Shown: positions 1-7,774, counted from the stretch's first letter. The stretch: DNA of 18,111 nt from WJMT01 sp041686095 (GCA_041686095.1 JAWLEN010000050.1:1-18111); one strand, 5' to 3'. Numbers and translations are program-made. Notes: a model not told the origin generated them from the letters alone.

Positions 1-204
1 CTTTACCTGAAAAAAAATTTAAACTATGGGTTGGGATACGGACTTGATTTAATAGGCTCTTTTTTGGGAGCCATTACCATTTCATCTGTTCTGATACCTT
101 TGGTCGGCCTTCCCCTTGTTCTAAAATACTTGTTTCTGGCCGGCTCATTCTGCTTTCTGCTGCTCATTTGGGGAAAAATCAAGCTGCGTTTTACCTTATC
201 ATGA
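1..204 (+). CDS. C-terminal end of a membrane protein, similar to the membrane region of fused spermidine-synthase-like proteins (5' truncated)
   Basis: The frame is open from base 1 to a TGA at 202-204, giving 67 codons; the start lies outside the window. The peptide has two hydrophobic stretches, about residues 18-36 (motif LDLIGSFLGAI, then a Pro-Leu-Val-Gly-Leu-Pro turn) and about 42-58, and ends in a short basic tail. The pattern Asp-Leu-Ile-Gly-Ser-x-Leu-Gly-Ala followed by Ile-Pro-Leu-x-Gly is typical, as I recall it, of the last transmembrane helices in bacterial proteins that fuse an MFS-like membrane part to a spermidine-synthase-like domain. That link is an inference from a short fragment. 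It could be the tail of another polytopic membrane protein. An open frame on the opposite strand here is a shadow. The next gene starts 113 bases downstream, so this gene need not belong to the hdr-kor operon. Confidence 0.62.
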   Translation, partial: LYLKKNLNYGLGYGLDLIGSFLGAITISSVLIPLVGLPLVLKYLFLAGSFCFLLLIWGKIKLRFTLS

Positions 205-220
205 TTTTTTCGATAATTTC

Positions 221-249
221 TTGACACAATCTTTCAATTATGCTTCACT
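221..249 (+). promoter_or_regulatory. Possible promoter for the hdr-kor-frd operon
   Basis: A perfect -35 hexamer TTGACA lies at 221-226 in the A+T-rich gap before hdrC. At 17-base spacing the -10 position (244-249, TTCACT) matches only three of six consensus bases, so the call is weak. No better hexamer pair was found in 205-317. The location, upstream of a ten-gene same-strand run, is the main support. Confidence 0.25.
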
Positions 250-317
250 GTAGAGTCTTATTTTGATAAAATAACCTTCATAAATTAAGTTTGTTTTCAT
301 AATGGAAGGAAAATTAG

Positions 318-725
318 ATGAGAGCAATTATTTCCCGCCAAACGATTAAAAATTCAGTTGTTGCTAAAGTCGAAGAATTAAGCGGCCAGAATCTACTTGC
401 CTGCTATCAATGCGGCAAATGTTCTGCAGGCTGCCCTGCCATCTCGCAGATGGATCTCCCCCCCAATCAAGTCATCCGTTACGCCCAATTGGGCTTCACA
501 GATGAACTGATCAATTCCAAAACCATTTGGATTTGTGCCTCTTGTTTAACCTGCAATGTCCGATGCCCCAAAGGAATCAATATTGCTGAAATCATGGAAG
601 CCTTGAGACAGGTTTTACTCCGCCAGCGTAAAGATCATGTGGATATCAATAAGCTCTCTGAGGAACAAAAATCTGAACTTCCTCCCATTGCTTTAGTAGG
701 CAGTTTCAGGAAATCTACCTCATAA
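318..725 (+). CDS. hdrC: Heterodisulfide reductase subunit C-like protein (two [4Fe-4S] clusters)
   Basis: This 135-residue protein has two complete C-x2-C-x2-C-x3-C-P motifs, at Cys29/32/35/39 and Cys73/76/79/83, with the helical spacer typical of HdrC. HdrC is a small electron wire passing electrons between the flavin subunit HdrA and the catalytic subunit HdrB. The length is short but within the range of soluble HdrC proteins, and there is no membrane segment. The start is supported by a GGAAGGA ribosome site at 304-310, seven bases before the ATG. hdrB follows 49 bases downstream, giving the usual hdrCB pair, while hdrA is separated from it by the four kor genes. Family membership is well supported. 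The physiological partner is inferred only from neighbours, because a bacterium would not be expected to use the CoM-S-S-CoB substrate of methanogens. Confidence 0.88.
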   Translation: MRAIISRQTIKNSVVAKVEELSGQNLLACYQCGKCSAGCPAISQMDLPPNQVIRYAQLGFTDELINSKTIWICASCLTCNVRCPKGINIAEIMEALRQVLLRQRKDHVDINKLSEEQKSELPPIALVGSFRKSTS

Positions 726-774
726 ATGCCTATTATATTTAAAGGTAAAAATATTTTTAAAAGGAATCATAAAT

Positions 775-1653
775 ATGAAATTCTCTTATTATCCAGGATG
801 CACACTTAAGAATCATGCCAAAAATTTTGAAGATTCAGCTTTATGTTCCTTAAAACAGCTTGACGTCGAGGTTGAAGAGCTTCCTCGATGGAACTGCTGT
901 GGCACAGTCTTCTCCCTGACCACTGATGATCTCATCCATCATGTTGCCCCTATCCGAAATCTCATTCGAGTTAAAGAGCAAAACAACGACAAGGTCATGA
1001 CTCTCTGCGCTATGTGTTATAACACCCTAAAAAGAGCCAATCAACGAGTCAAAGACAATCCCGAAGACCTTCAAAAAATCAATGATTTCATGTACAGGGA
1101 AGAAATCAAATACCAGGGAGATGTTGACGTGCTCCATCTTCTGGAAATTTTTCAGAATGACATTAAGCTCGAAAACATAGCTAAAAAAGTTAAAAAGCCT
1201 CTCAAAGGCTTAAAAGTAGCCAGTTATTATGGCTGCATGCTGGTCCGACCCCAAAACATCGGATTTGATGACATGGAGAATCCATTCTCTATGGATAATC
1301 TTATGTCTACTCTGGGAGCTCAGCCTATCGAATTCCCTTATAAGACAGAATGCTGCGGCGCCTACCAAACTGTTGATAATCAGGACCTGGTCGCAGAACG
1401 AACTAATCAAATTCTCTCTTCAGCTCAATCTCAAGGGGCTGAAGTTGTTGTAGCGAGCTGTCCCCTTTGTGTGTTCAACTTAGATCAGCGTCAGAAAAAA
1501 ACAAAACAAAATTATCCAGAATTCAAAAACATGCCTATTCTCTACTTCACGCAGCTCTTAGCCATAGCTCTCGGCTGTTCCAAAAAAAGTTTGAGGTTGG
1601 ACCTTCATTACATAGATCCTAAACCTATTTTAAAGGAAAAAGGATTAATCTGA
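775..1653 (+). CDS. hdrB: Heterodisulfide reductase subunit B-like protein (two CCG domains)
   Basis: A 292-residue protein with two complete cysteine-rich CCG domains: Cys9-x31-Cys41-Cys42-x35-Cys78-x2-Cys81, and Cys154-x38-Cys193-Cys194-x34-Cys229-x2-Cys232. In methanogen HdrB these motifs hold two non-cubane [4Fe-4S] clusters that reduce a disulfide. All ligand cysteines are present here, so the catalytic type of site appears intact rather than degenerate. No transmembrane segment is seen. It lies between hdrC and the ferredoxin gene korD, with only seven bases before korD. The AAAGGA ribosome site sits about 10 bases before the ATG. The substrate is unknown; a low-molecular-weight disulfide, a protein disulfide, or simple electron relay to the Frd-like subunits are all possible. 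CCG proteins of the LldE/GlpC type are an alternative, but the hdrC/hdrA/mvhD neighbourhood favours HdrB. Confidence 0.88.
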   Translation: MKFSYYPGCTLKNHAKNFEDSALCSLKQLDVEVEELPRWNCCGTVFSLTTDDLIHHVAPIRNLIRVKEQNNDKVMTLCAMCYNTLKRANQRVKDNPEDLQKINDFMYREEIKYQGDVDVLHLLEIFQNDIKLENIAKKVKKPLKGLKVASYYGCMLVRPQNIGFDDMENPFSMDNLMSTLGAQPIEFPYKTECCGAYQTVDNQDLVAERTNQILSSAQSQGAEVVVASCPLCVFNLDQRQKKTKQNYPEFKNMPILYFTQLLAIALGCSKKSLRLDLHYIDPKPILKEKGLI

Positions 1654-1660
1654 GGTTCAA

Positions 1661-1936
1661 ATGAGTTATTTTGGCGATTTAAAACCAATAAAGGGTGAAA
1701 TCCACATTGAAAAAGAAAGATGCAAAGGATGTGGATTTTGTGTGGAATATTGTCCGCGAGATGTGCTTGAATTATCGGATGAATTTAATGAAAAAGGATA
1801 TCATCCGCCTTTTATTAAAAATCCAGACGATTGTTGCTACTGCCAGCTCTGTGAGACAATATGTCCTGAATTTGCCATCTTTGTGACCATAAAGAAAGAG
1901 GAGGATGAAGGTGAAAAAGTCCAAAGCAGATCCTAA
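1661..1936 (+). CDS. korD: 2-oxoacid:ferredoxin oxidoreductase, delta (ferredoxin-like) subunit
   Basis: A 91-residue protein with two C-x2-C-x2-C-x3-C-P motifs (Cys21/24/27/31 and Cys58/61/64/68), so a two-cluster [4Fe-4S] ferredoxin subunit. In KorABCD-type enzymes it passes electrons from the thiamine-diphosphate site to external ferredoxin. It is placed directly before korA, and its 3' end overlaps korA by 26 bases if korA starts at the GTG preferred here, which suggests translational coupling. The gap between its two cluster motifs is longer than in small clostridial ferredoxins, as is usual for KorD/PorD subunits. Identity as the Kor delta subunit rests mainly on gene order; on its own it would be called a generic ferredoxin. 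Confidence 0.85.
   Translation: MSYFGDLKPIKGEIHIEKERCKGCGFCVEYCPRDVLELSDEFNEKGYHPPFIKNPDDCCYCQLCETICPEFAIFVTIKKEEDEGEKVQSRS
1899..1904 (+). promoter_or_regulatory. Ribosome binding site that decides the korA start
   Basis: AGGAGG at 1899-1904 touches the in-frame ATG at 1905 (spacing 0) but sits exactly six bases before an in-frame GTG at 1911. The GTG is therefore the more plausible start of korA. The site lies inside the end of korD. Confidence 0.6.
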
Positions 1937-3077
1937 AGGAGTCTTAACCGGTTCTCACTTTATGGACGGAGACTATGCTTTAGCCGAGGGAGCCCTTGCT
2001 GCAGGATGCCGTTTTTTTGGAGGCTATCCCATAACTCCGTCCACAGAAACAGCAGAAAGATTTTCCGAAAGAATTCCTGTTGTAGGGGGAGTCTTTATTC
2101 AGATGGAAGATGAACTGGGCTCAATCGCGTCGCTAATCGGAGCTTCCTGGGGAGGGCTTAAAGCCATGACAGTGACTTCCGGTCCTGGATTTTCCCTGAT
2201 GCAGGAAAATATTGGTTTGGCCTGCATGATGGAAACTCCTCTAGTCATAGCCAATGTCCAGAGAGGAGGACCCTCAACCGGCCTACCCACACTGACAAGT
2301 CAGCAGGATATGATGCAGGCCAGATGGGGTTCTCATGGGGATTATGAAATCATCGCCCTATCCCCTGATTCGCCGCAGGAATGCTTTGACATGACCATTA
2401 AAGCATTCAATCTATCCGAATTATACAGGGTTCCGGTTTTTGTGATGACAGACGAATGTGTCGGTCATATGCATGAAAAGGTGGTTATTCCTCCAGCTGA
2501 TGAAATCGAGATTGTAGAAAGAAAATGGTATACAGGGCCTAAAGACAAATACTTACCCTACAAATGTGATTCTGACGGAGTCCCTTTCATTGTTAAAACC
2601 GGCCAAGGATACCGGTTCCATACCACAGGATTGACTCATGATGAGAGAGGATATCCCCTCCTTGATGCGGAATGTCAACAAAAAAATGTGCAGCATCTTA
2701 TAGACAAAATCAATAAAAATGCAGACAAAATCATAGAACTGGAAGAGGAACAAATTAACGGTGCTGAAGTGGTGGTTCTTTCCTACGGCATAACATCCAG
2801 AGTGGCTTTCAAAGCAGTCCAGCAGGCCAGAAAAGAAGGAATCAAAACAGGGACTATTCGTCTTGTAACGGTGTGGCCTTTTCCAGAAAAGAGAATTGAA
2901 GAAATAGCAAAAAAAGTGAAAGCCGTCATTGTTCCTGAAATAAATGCCGGACAGGTCTTTTTAGAGGTAGACAGATGCGCTAGAAATCAGTGTAAGGTAG
3001 TGAATGTTCCTCACTTAGGAGGATGGGTCCATAACCCAGATGACATCTTTAAAGCAATCAAGGAGGCCGTAAAATGA
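1911..3077 (+). CDS. korA: 2-oxoacid:ferredoxin oxidoreductase, alpha subunit (probably 2-oxoglutarate)
   Basis: About 388 residues. Near the N-terminus it has the GYPITPSTE segment, then MEDELGS, TSGPG and RGGPSTGLPT, all characteristic of the alpha (pyrimidine-domain) subunit of the 2-oxoglutarate/2-oxoisovalerate:ferredoxin oxidoreductase group. A separate C-terminal transketolase-like domain runs from about residue 280. The enzyme oxidatively decarboxylates a 2-oxoacid to its acyl-CoA and reduces ferredoxin, or runs the reverse carboxylation. The GTG at 1911 is chosen because AGGAGG is six bases upstream; the ATG at 1905 would leave no spacing. The stop overlaps the korB start in an ATGA arrangement, implying coupled translation. 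The four-subunit order D-A-B-C is the usual korDABC order, which favours 2-oxoglutarate, but substrate cannot be settled from motifs alone; branched-chain 2-oxoacids (VOR) remain possible. Confidence 0.88.
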   Translation: MKKSKADPKGVLTGSHFMDGDYALAEGALAAGCRFFGGYPITPSTETAERFSERIPVVGGVFIQMEDELGSIASLIGASWGGLKAMTVTSGPGFSLMQENIGLACMMETPLVIANVQRGGPSTGLPTLTSQQDMMQARWGSHGDYEIIALSPDSPQECFDMTIKAFNLSELYRVPVFVMTDECVGHMHEKVVIPPADEIEIVERKWYTGPKDKYLPYKCDSDGVPFIVKTGQGYRFHTTGLTHDERGYPLLDAECQQKNVQHLIDKINKNADKIIELEEEQINGAEVVVLSYGITSRVAFKAVQQARKEGIKTGTIRLVTVWPFPEKRIEEIAKKVKAVIVPEINAGQVFLEVDRCARNQCKVVNVPHLGGWVHNPDDIFKAIKEAVK

Positions 3078-3943
3078 CAGAAAAGCAGCCCCTAAGAAAT
3101 CCAGTGGAAAAAATATTGCGGATGGACAGGATGCCCCACATCTGGTGCCCAGGATGTGGCATCGGAACAGTGGTCACTTCCTTTGCCGAAGCTTTAAGGA
3201 AAGAAGAGGCTGATTTAGATAATTTGGTGGTGGTATCAGGAATCGGATGCACAGGAAGGGTAGCCGGTTACATAAAATTAGATTCTTTCCACACTACTCA
3301 TGGAAGAGCTATCCCCTTTGCTACAGGTCTTAAACTCGCTAATCCCAAAACTAAATTGGTGGTGTTCAGCGGAGACGGCGACATAGCAGGGATAGGAGGA
3401 AATCATCTCATTCATGCAGCCAGACGAAACATGGATATGGTGGTCATAGTGGTTAATAACTTCAATTACGCCATGACGGGAGGCCAGGTAGCTGCCACCA
3501 CTCCTCTCGATGCCAATGCCTCCACAGCTCCATTTGGGAACTTTGAATATCCTTTCAACCTTCCCCATCTTGTGGCTGCAGCCGGAGGGACTTATATTGC
3601 TCGATGGACAGCACTCCATTTAAGAAGAGTCACCAAATCCATTCAAGAAGCTTTGAATCGAAGAGGTTTTTCTTTCATCGAAGTCATCACCCCCTGCACC
3701 ACTCTTTATGCCCGAAGAAACCGCCTTGGGGACGGTCTGAATTTACTAAAATATTATTATGACAATTCTGAAATCCGGCACAATGCTGATACCAAAGACC
3801 TTGATATCAAATATCAAGGAAAGCTTATTGTCGGCAAATTTGTAGATAGAGAAAAGCCCACTTTTCTGGATGCTATGAATCAGCATCTTTCTAAAGTGCT
3901 GGGTGACAAATATACACCTTATGGAGAAGACAACAATGACTGA
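3074..3943 (+). CDS. korB: 2-oxoacid:ferredoxin oxidoreductase, beta subunit (thiamine diphosphate site)
   Basis: A 289-residue beta subunit. It begins with the WCPGCG motif (Cys25 and Cys28), followed by GIGCTGR and THGRAIPFATG. The thiamine-diphosphate/Mg signature GDG-x25-NN is complete, with Gly100-Asp101-Gly102 and Asn128-Asn129. This subunit binds the cofactor and one proximal [4Fe-4S] cluster and performs the decarboxylation chemistry with KorA. It starts inside the korA stop codon (ATGA, 3074-3077) and its own stop overlaps the korC start by eight bases, so A, B and C are probably made in equal amounts. Length is typical for the family. Confidence 0.92.
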   Translation: MTEKQPLRNPVEKILRMDRMPHIWCPGCGIGTVVTSFAEALRKEEADLDNLVVVSGIGCTGRVAGYIKLDSFHTTHGRAIPFATGLKLANPKTKLVVFSGDGDIAGIGGNHLIHAARRNMDMVVIVVNNFNYAMTGGQVAATTPLDANASTAPFGNFEYPFNLPHLVAAAGGTYIARWTALHLRRVTKSIQEALNRRGFSFIEVITPCTTLYARRNRLGDGLNLLKYYYDNSEIRHNADTKDLDIKYQGKLIVGKFVDREKPTFLDAMNQHLSKVLGDKYTPYGEDNND

Positions 3944-4493
3944 GATAAGATTTTCTGGTTATGGAGGCCAAGGAATCATAAGATGCGCTCTAATTGGAGG
4001 AAAAGCTCTTTCAATTCATGGAGGCAAATTTGCCACCATGAACCAGAGCTTTGGACCAGAAGCCCGAGGAGGGGCCTGCAGTTCTCAGCTCATTGTTTCT
4101 GATGAAAGAGTCCTCTATCCTTACATCACAAGACCTGAGATATTGGTTTCTATGTCTCAGGAAGCCTATGAAAAATATCAAGCTGATCTCAGAGATGATG
4201 GCCTTCTCATCACTGACACAGACTTGGTTAAGCCCAAAATAAAAAGAAAGAACATAACTCATTATTCCATTCCTGCCACCAGATTCGCTGAAGAACTTGG
4301 AAACCGCATCATCGCCAACCTGGTCATGATGGGTTTTTTCACCGCTATCACCAAGATCACAACACCAGATGTCATGAAAAAAGCCCTTCCAGGTCTTGTC
4401 CCGGACAGATTTCTTGACCTCAATAAAAAAGCCTTTGATAAAGGTTATGAATACGGTCAAAAGGTTCTCAAGGAAGAATCCCAAAAAAAATAA
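3936..4493 (+). CDS. korC: 2-oxoacid:ferredoxin oxidoreductase, gamma subunit
   Basis: The 185-residue protein opens with the GYGGQG motif at residues 8-13 and continues with the GPEARGG segment, both diagnostic of the gamma subunit of 2-oxoacid:ferredoxin oxidoreductases. The gamma subunit contributes to the CoA-binding region and assembly. I place the start at the ATG at 3936, because GGAGA lies about nine bases upstream and the GYGGQG motif is then at the usual distance from the N-terminus; an in-frame ATG at 3903 would add 11 residues inside korB. The protein ends in a lysine-rich tail. A 94-base A+T-rich gap without a convincing terminator separates it from hdrA, so the operon probably continues. 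Confidence 0.9.
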   Translation: MTEIRFSGYGGQGIIRCALIGGKALSIHGGKFATMNQSFGPEARGGACSSQLIVSDERVLYPYITRPEILVSMSQEAYEKYQADLRDDGLLITDTDLVKPKIKRKNITHYSIPATRFAEELGNRIIANLVMMGFFTAITKITTPDVMKKALPGLVPDRFLDLNKKAFDKGYEYGQKVLKEESQKK

Positions 4494-4587
4494 CCATGAT
4501 AAAAATGATGAATTCTCTCATCAACATACATTCTTTATACAGGAAATATCATTAAAATAAATGAATATTAATAATTAAGGTAATGCA

Positions 4588-6546
4588 ATGAAAAAACGGA
4601 CAGGAGTTTTTGTATGCCATTGCGGCATAAACATAGCAGGTACAGTAGACGTTAAAAACGTCGCAAAAGAACTATCTAAGTACGAAGGTGTGGTCCATTC
4701 TGAAGACTATGTTTACATGTGTTCGGATCCAGGACAAAAACTAATCGAAAACGCTATAAAAGAACACAAGTTGGACAGTGTTGTGGTGGCCTGCTGCTCT
4801 CCAAGTCTGCACGAAAAGACATTCAGAAATGTAACCCAATCCGCGGGTCTCAATCCTTACCAATGTGAAATCGCAAACATAAGAGAGCAGTGCAGCTGGG
4901 TTCATAAAGACAAAGAAAAAGCCACATCCAAAGCCAAAAAAATCGTTAAAAGTATTGTACAAAAAGTTTTAAGAAATGAATCTCTGGAACCCATAACAGT
5001 CCCCGTCACCAAAAGAGCTATGGTTATAGGCGGAGGTATCGCAGGTATTCAGTCTGCCCTTGATATCGCAGACGGAGGACATGAAGTGATCCTAGTGGAA
5101 AGATCGCCTTCCATTGGCGGACATATGATTCAATTATCTGAGACTTTCCCCACTTTGGACTGCTCTCAATGCATCATGACGCCAAAAATGGTGGAAGTGG
5201 CTAATCATCCCAACGTCAAACTCATGACCTACAGTGAGGTTCAAGAAATCTCTGGATATGTGGGTAATTTCAAAGTGAAGATACTAAAAAAACCCACTTA
5301 TGTTGATCCCAACGTCTGCACTTTATGTGATGAATGCACCAAAGTATGTCCAGTTGTGGTTCCCAATGAATTTGATGAAGGAATGACCGGAAGAAAAGCT
5401 ATCTATATTCCATTTCCCCAGGCCATACCAGCCACATACACTCTGGACATTGAAAGCTGCCCAGGAGTGGTTCCCATTGCCTGCGGCAAATGCGCTGATG
5501 TGTGTGAACCCAATGCCATTGACTTTGATATGAAACCGGAAATCGTTGAAGAAGAAGTGGGCGCCATTGTGGTGGCCACTGGATATGATCTATACGGCAA
5601 AGATAAAATGGCTGAATACGGCCGGGGAAGATATCCTGATGTTTTGGACGGACTTCAGTTTGAAAGACTGCTGTCAGCTTCAGGACCCACCTCAGGAGAA
5701 ATTTTAAGACCTTCTGACCATAAAGTGCCTAAAGAAGTGGTCTTTATTCAATGCTGCGGCTCTAGAGACCCGGAGCTGCACAAACCTTACTGCTCAAAAA
5801 TCTGCTGTATGTACACGGCCAAGCATGCCCTTCTTTATAAAGAGCATGTGCCTGACGGACAAGCTTATGTTTTTTATATAGACATAAGGTCAGGGGGTAA
5901 AAATTATGAAGAATTTGTTCAGAGGGCAGTAGAGGATGAAGGAGTTGTGTACCTAAGAGGAAAAGTATCCAAGGTCTTTCAAAACAACGGAAAAATCACT
6001 GTTTGGGGAGTGGATACTTTAACCGGAAAAGATATCGAGATCAATGCTGATATGGTGGTTCTGGCTATGGCCATGGAACCTTCTCATAAAACAAATGAAC
6101 TTGCCAAGCAATTGAAAATCGCTTTAGACAAAGATGGTTTCCTTTCTGAAGCTCATCCTAAATTAAGGCCTGTAGAAAGTGTGACCGGAGGACTTTTTGT
6201 GGCTGGAGCCGGACAAGCACCCAAGGATATTCCCGAAGCCGTAGCCCAAGCAAGCGGTGCAGCCAGTAAAGTTCAAGCCATGTTTTCCGAAGATGTCATT
6301 CACCAGGCACCTATTGTAGCGGCTGTGGACGAAGAATTGTGCAGCGGGTGCAAACTCTGTATTCCGATTTGTCCTTATGACGCCAGAGTTTTTGATGAAG
6401 AAAAAGGAATCGTTTCTGTTAATGAAGTCCTGTGCGAAGGCTGTGGCTCATGTATTGCTGCCTGCCCATCCGGTGCGGCTCAACAAAAGAACTTTACTGA
6501 TGACCAAATTTATTCTATGGTCGAAACAATTCTAGAAGGAGAGTAA
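4588..6546 (+). CDS. hdrA: Heterodisulfide reductase subunit A (FAD, multiple [4Fe-4S])
   Basis: A full-length 652-residue HdrA. The N-terminal domain begins with a CHCG motif (Cys10, Cys12) and carries ACCSPSLHEKTFR (about 68-80). The FAD-binding GGGIAG is at 148-153, followed by the HdrA-type DCSQC (Cys192, Cys195). A first ferredoxin-like insert has Cys244/247/250/254 and Cys299/302/306; a second, C-terminal one has Cys585/588/591/595 and Cys616/619/622/626. In methanogen complexes the HdrA flavin is the electron-bifurcation site, splitting pairs of electrons between ferredoxin and HdrB. No selenocysteine codon or fusion to MvhD is seen. mvhD follows eight bases later, the usual partner order. 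The ribosome site is weak (AAGGT). HdrA is separated from HdrCB by the kor genes, which suggests the Kor enzyme works with this complex. Confidence 0.93.
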   Translation: MKKRTGVFVCHCGINIAGTVDVKNVAKELSKYEGVVHSEDYVYMCSDPGQKLIENAIKEHKLDSVVVACCSPSLHEKTFRNVTQSAGLNPYQCEIANIREQCSWVHKDKEKATSKAKKIVKSIVQKVLRNESLEPITVPVTKRAMVIGGGIAGIQSALDIADGGHEVILVERSPSIGGHMIQLSETFPTLDCSQCIMTPKMVEVANHPNVKLMTYSEVQEISGYVGNFKVKILKKPTYVDPNVCTLCDECTKVCPVVVPNEFDEGMTGRKAIYIPFPQAIPATYTLDIESCPGVVPIACGKCADVCEPNAIDFDMKPEIVEEEVGAIVVATGYDLYGKDKMAEYGRGRYPDVLDGLQFERLLSASGPTSGEILRPSDHKVPKEVVFIQCCGSRDPELHKPYCSKICCMYTAKHALLYKEHVPDGQAYVFYIDIRSGGKNYEEFVQRAVEDEGVVYLRGKVSKVFQNNGKITVWGVDTLTGKDIEINADMVVLAMAMEPSHKTNELAKQLKIALDKDGFLSEAHPKLRPVESVTGGLFVAGAGQAPKDIPEAVAQASGAASKVQAMFSEDVIHQAPIVAAVDEELCSGCKLCIPICPYDARVFDEEKGIVSVNEVLCEGCGSCIAACPSGAAQQKNFTDDQIYSMVETILEGE

Positions 6547-6554
6547 GCCAAAAA

Positions 6555-6977
6555 ATGGAAAATTTTGAGCCCAAGATCGTTAGTTTTGCCTGCAATTGGT
6601 GCACCTCTGCCGGAGCAGACCTGGCAGGAACTTCACGCATGGAGTATCTGCCCAACAGCGTACTAATCCGGGTGATGTGTTCATCCCGTGTTGATCCCCA
6701 GCATATCCTTTGGGCTTTTAAAAAAGGAGCTGATGGAGTTTTTATTGGAGGATGTCATCCAGGAGACTGCCATTATATAGACGGCAACTATAAAACTTTA
6801 AGACGAATTAAATTCTTAAAGAAAATGCTGGAAAATTTTGGCATAGAACCTGAAAGACTTCATTTGGAATGGGTTTCTGCTTCAGAAGGACAAAAATTTG
6901 TCCAAGTCATAAATGAATTTACAAACAAAATAAAAAAATTAGGAGCTTTGAATTTACCTGAGGGGTCACAAAATTGA
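6555..6977 (+). CDS. mvhD: MvhD-like [2Fe-2S] electron-transfer subunit
   Basis: A 140-residue MvhD/HdrA-partner protein with the family cysteines Cys13-x2-Cys16, Cys42, and Cys67-x4-Cys72 inside GGCHPGDCHY. In methanogens MvhD binds a [2Fe-2S] cluster and carries electrons between an input module (hydrogenase or formate dehydrogenase) and HdrA. No hydrogenase genes are present in this window; the next genes encode an Frd-like pair, so MvhD may instead dock FrdAB or another dehydrogenase onto HdrA. It starts eight bases after hdrA, with GGAGAG at the hdrA end as a distant ribosome site. The FrdB-like gene follows with a 25-base gap. Confidence 0.92.
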   Translation: MENFEPKIVSFACNWCTSAGADLAGTSRMEYLPNSVLIRVMCSSRVDPQHILWAFKKGADGVFIGGCHPGDCHYIDGNYKTLRRIKFLKKMLENFGIEPERLHLEWVSASEGQKFVQVINEFTNKIKKLGALNLPEGSQN

Positions 6978-7002
6978 TGGCAAACTTGAAAAGGAGGAAT
7001 GC

Positions 7003-7758
7003 ATGAAAAAGAAAATGAGTATAATGGACAGAATTGCTGATTCAGCTAAGTCCGTAACCACAGGTGTTGATGCTAAAGATATCGAGCATTGGGTGACCAT
7101 TTATGTAATGGGAAGAGCCTACGAGGTCCCCGCTGATCTCACCATACTCACAGCCATGGAATTTGCAGGATACAAATTTGTAAGAGGAGTGGGATGCAGA
7201 CAGGGTTTTTGCGGAGCCTGCTCTACAGTCTATAGAAGAAAAGGTGATTATAAATTGCAGACTGGTATGGCCTGTCAGACAAGAGTTGAAGATGAGATGT
7301 ACCTGGTCCAAATACCTTTTGTTCCTGCAGAAAAAGCTATTTATGACATCGAAAAGGAAAACTATGATGTCAATGTTATTCTTAAATACTATCCTGACAT
7401 TGCCCGGTGTGTCTCCTGCAATACCTGCACCAAAGCCTGTCCCCAGGATTTGGAAGTCATGGATTATGTTCAGGCTGCCCTAAAAGGAGACTTTGAAAAA
7501 GCTGCTGAAGAATCATTTGACTGTATTCAGTGCGGACTCTGTGCAGCAAGATGTCCTTCAGAGCTAGTTCAATATCATATCGCCCAGTTGGCAAGAAGAA
7601 TGTATGGACGGTATGAATTTCCAGAACCAGAATATCTCAAAAAAAGAGTCAAAGAAATAAACGAGAGCAAATTCAATAAAGAGATGGAAAAAATTATGAA
7701 AGCTAGCAAAAAAGAACTCGAAAAGCTATATGCTGAAAGAGAAAGAGAATCAGACTAG
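7003..7758 (+). CDS. Fumarate reductase / succinate dehydrogenase iron-sulfur subunit-like protein, soluble type
   Basis: A 251-residue protein. An N-terminal plant-ferredoxin-like domain has Cys65-x4-Cys70-x2-Cys73 and Cys91 for a [2Fe-2S] cluster. A helical domain follows with two complete C-x2-C-x2-C-x3-C-P motifs, Cys136/139/142/146 and Cys174/177/180/184. Quinone-linked SdhB/FrdB normally lack one cysteine in the last motif and hold a [3Fe-4S] cluster; here the motif is complete, so [4Fe-4S] is expected. No SdhC/SdhD-like anchor lies nearby. This fits a cytoplasmic enzyme such as the N-terminal half of thiol:fumarate reductase TfrB, with the HdrB-like half supplied by the separate hdrB gene. 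The C-terminus is a charged helix rich in Lys and Glu. A strong AAGGAGG lies five bases before the ATG. Substrate direction is not visible in the sequence. Confidence 0.82.
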   Translation: MKKKMSIMDRIADSAKSVTTGVDAKDIEHWVTIYVMGRAYEVPADLTILTAMEFAGYKFVRGVGCRQGFCGACSTVYRRKGDYKLQTGMACQTRVEDEMYLVQIPFVPAEKAIYDIEKENYDVNVILKYYPDIARCVSCNTCTKACPQDLEVMDYVQAALKGDFEKAAEESFDCIQCGLCAARCPSELVQYHIAQLARRMYGRYEFPEPEYLKKRVKEINESKFNKEMEKIMKASKKELEKLYAERERESD

Positions 7759-7774
7759 CTAAAAGGAGGAAAAA

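Noticed and set aside
174..212. AAAAATCA ... TGATTTTT inverted repeat at the end of the first gene as a terminator
   Set aside because: The stem is entirely A-T apart from one G-C pair with a loop of about 20 bases; too weak to call.
24..227. Minus-strand open frame of 67 codons
   Set aside because: Antisense to the recognisable membrane-protein tail at 1-204; basic, low-complexity product with no family features.
3278..3619. Minus-strand open frame of 113 codons inside korB
   Set aside because: Antisense to the conserved thiamine-diphosphate region of korB; no ribosome site or family motif.
4011..4484. Minus-strand open frame of 157 codons covering korC
   Set aside because: Antisense shadow of korC; no plausible start signal and Phe/Ser-rich composition.
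4494..4587. Terminator or promoter in the korC-hdrA gap
   Set aside because: Only a five-pair GATGA/TCATC hairpin without a T-run was found, and no good -35/-10 pair; the gap looks like A+T-rich spacer.
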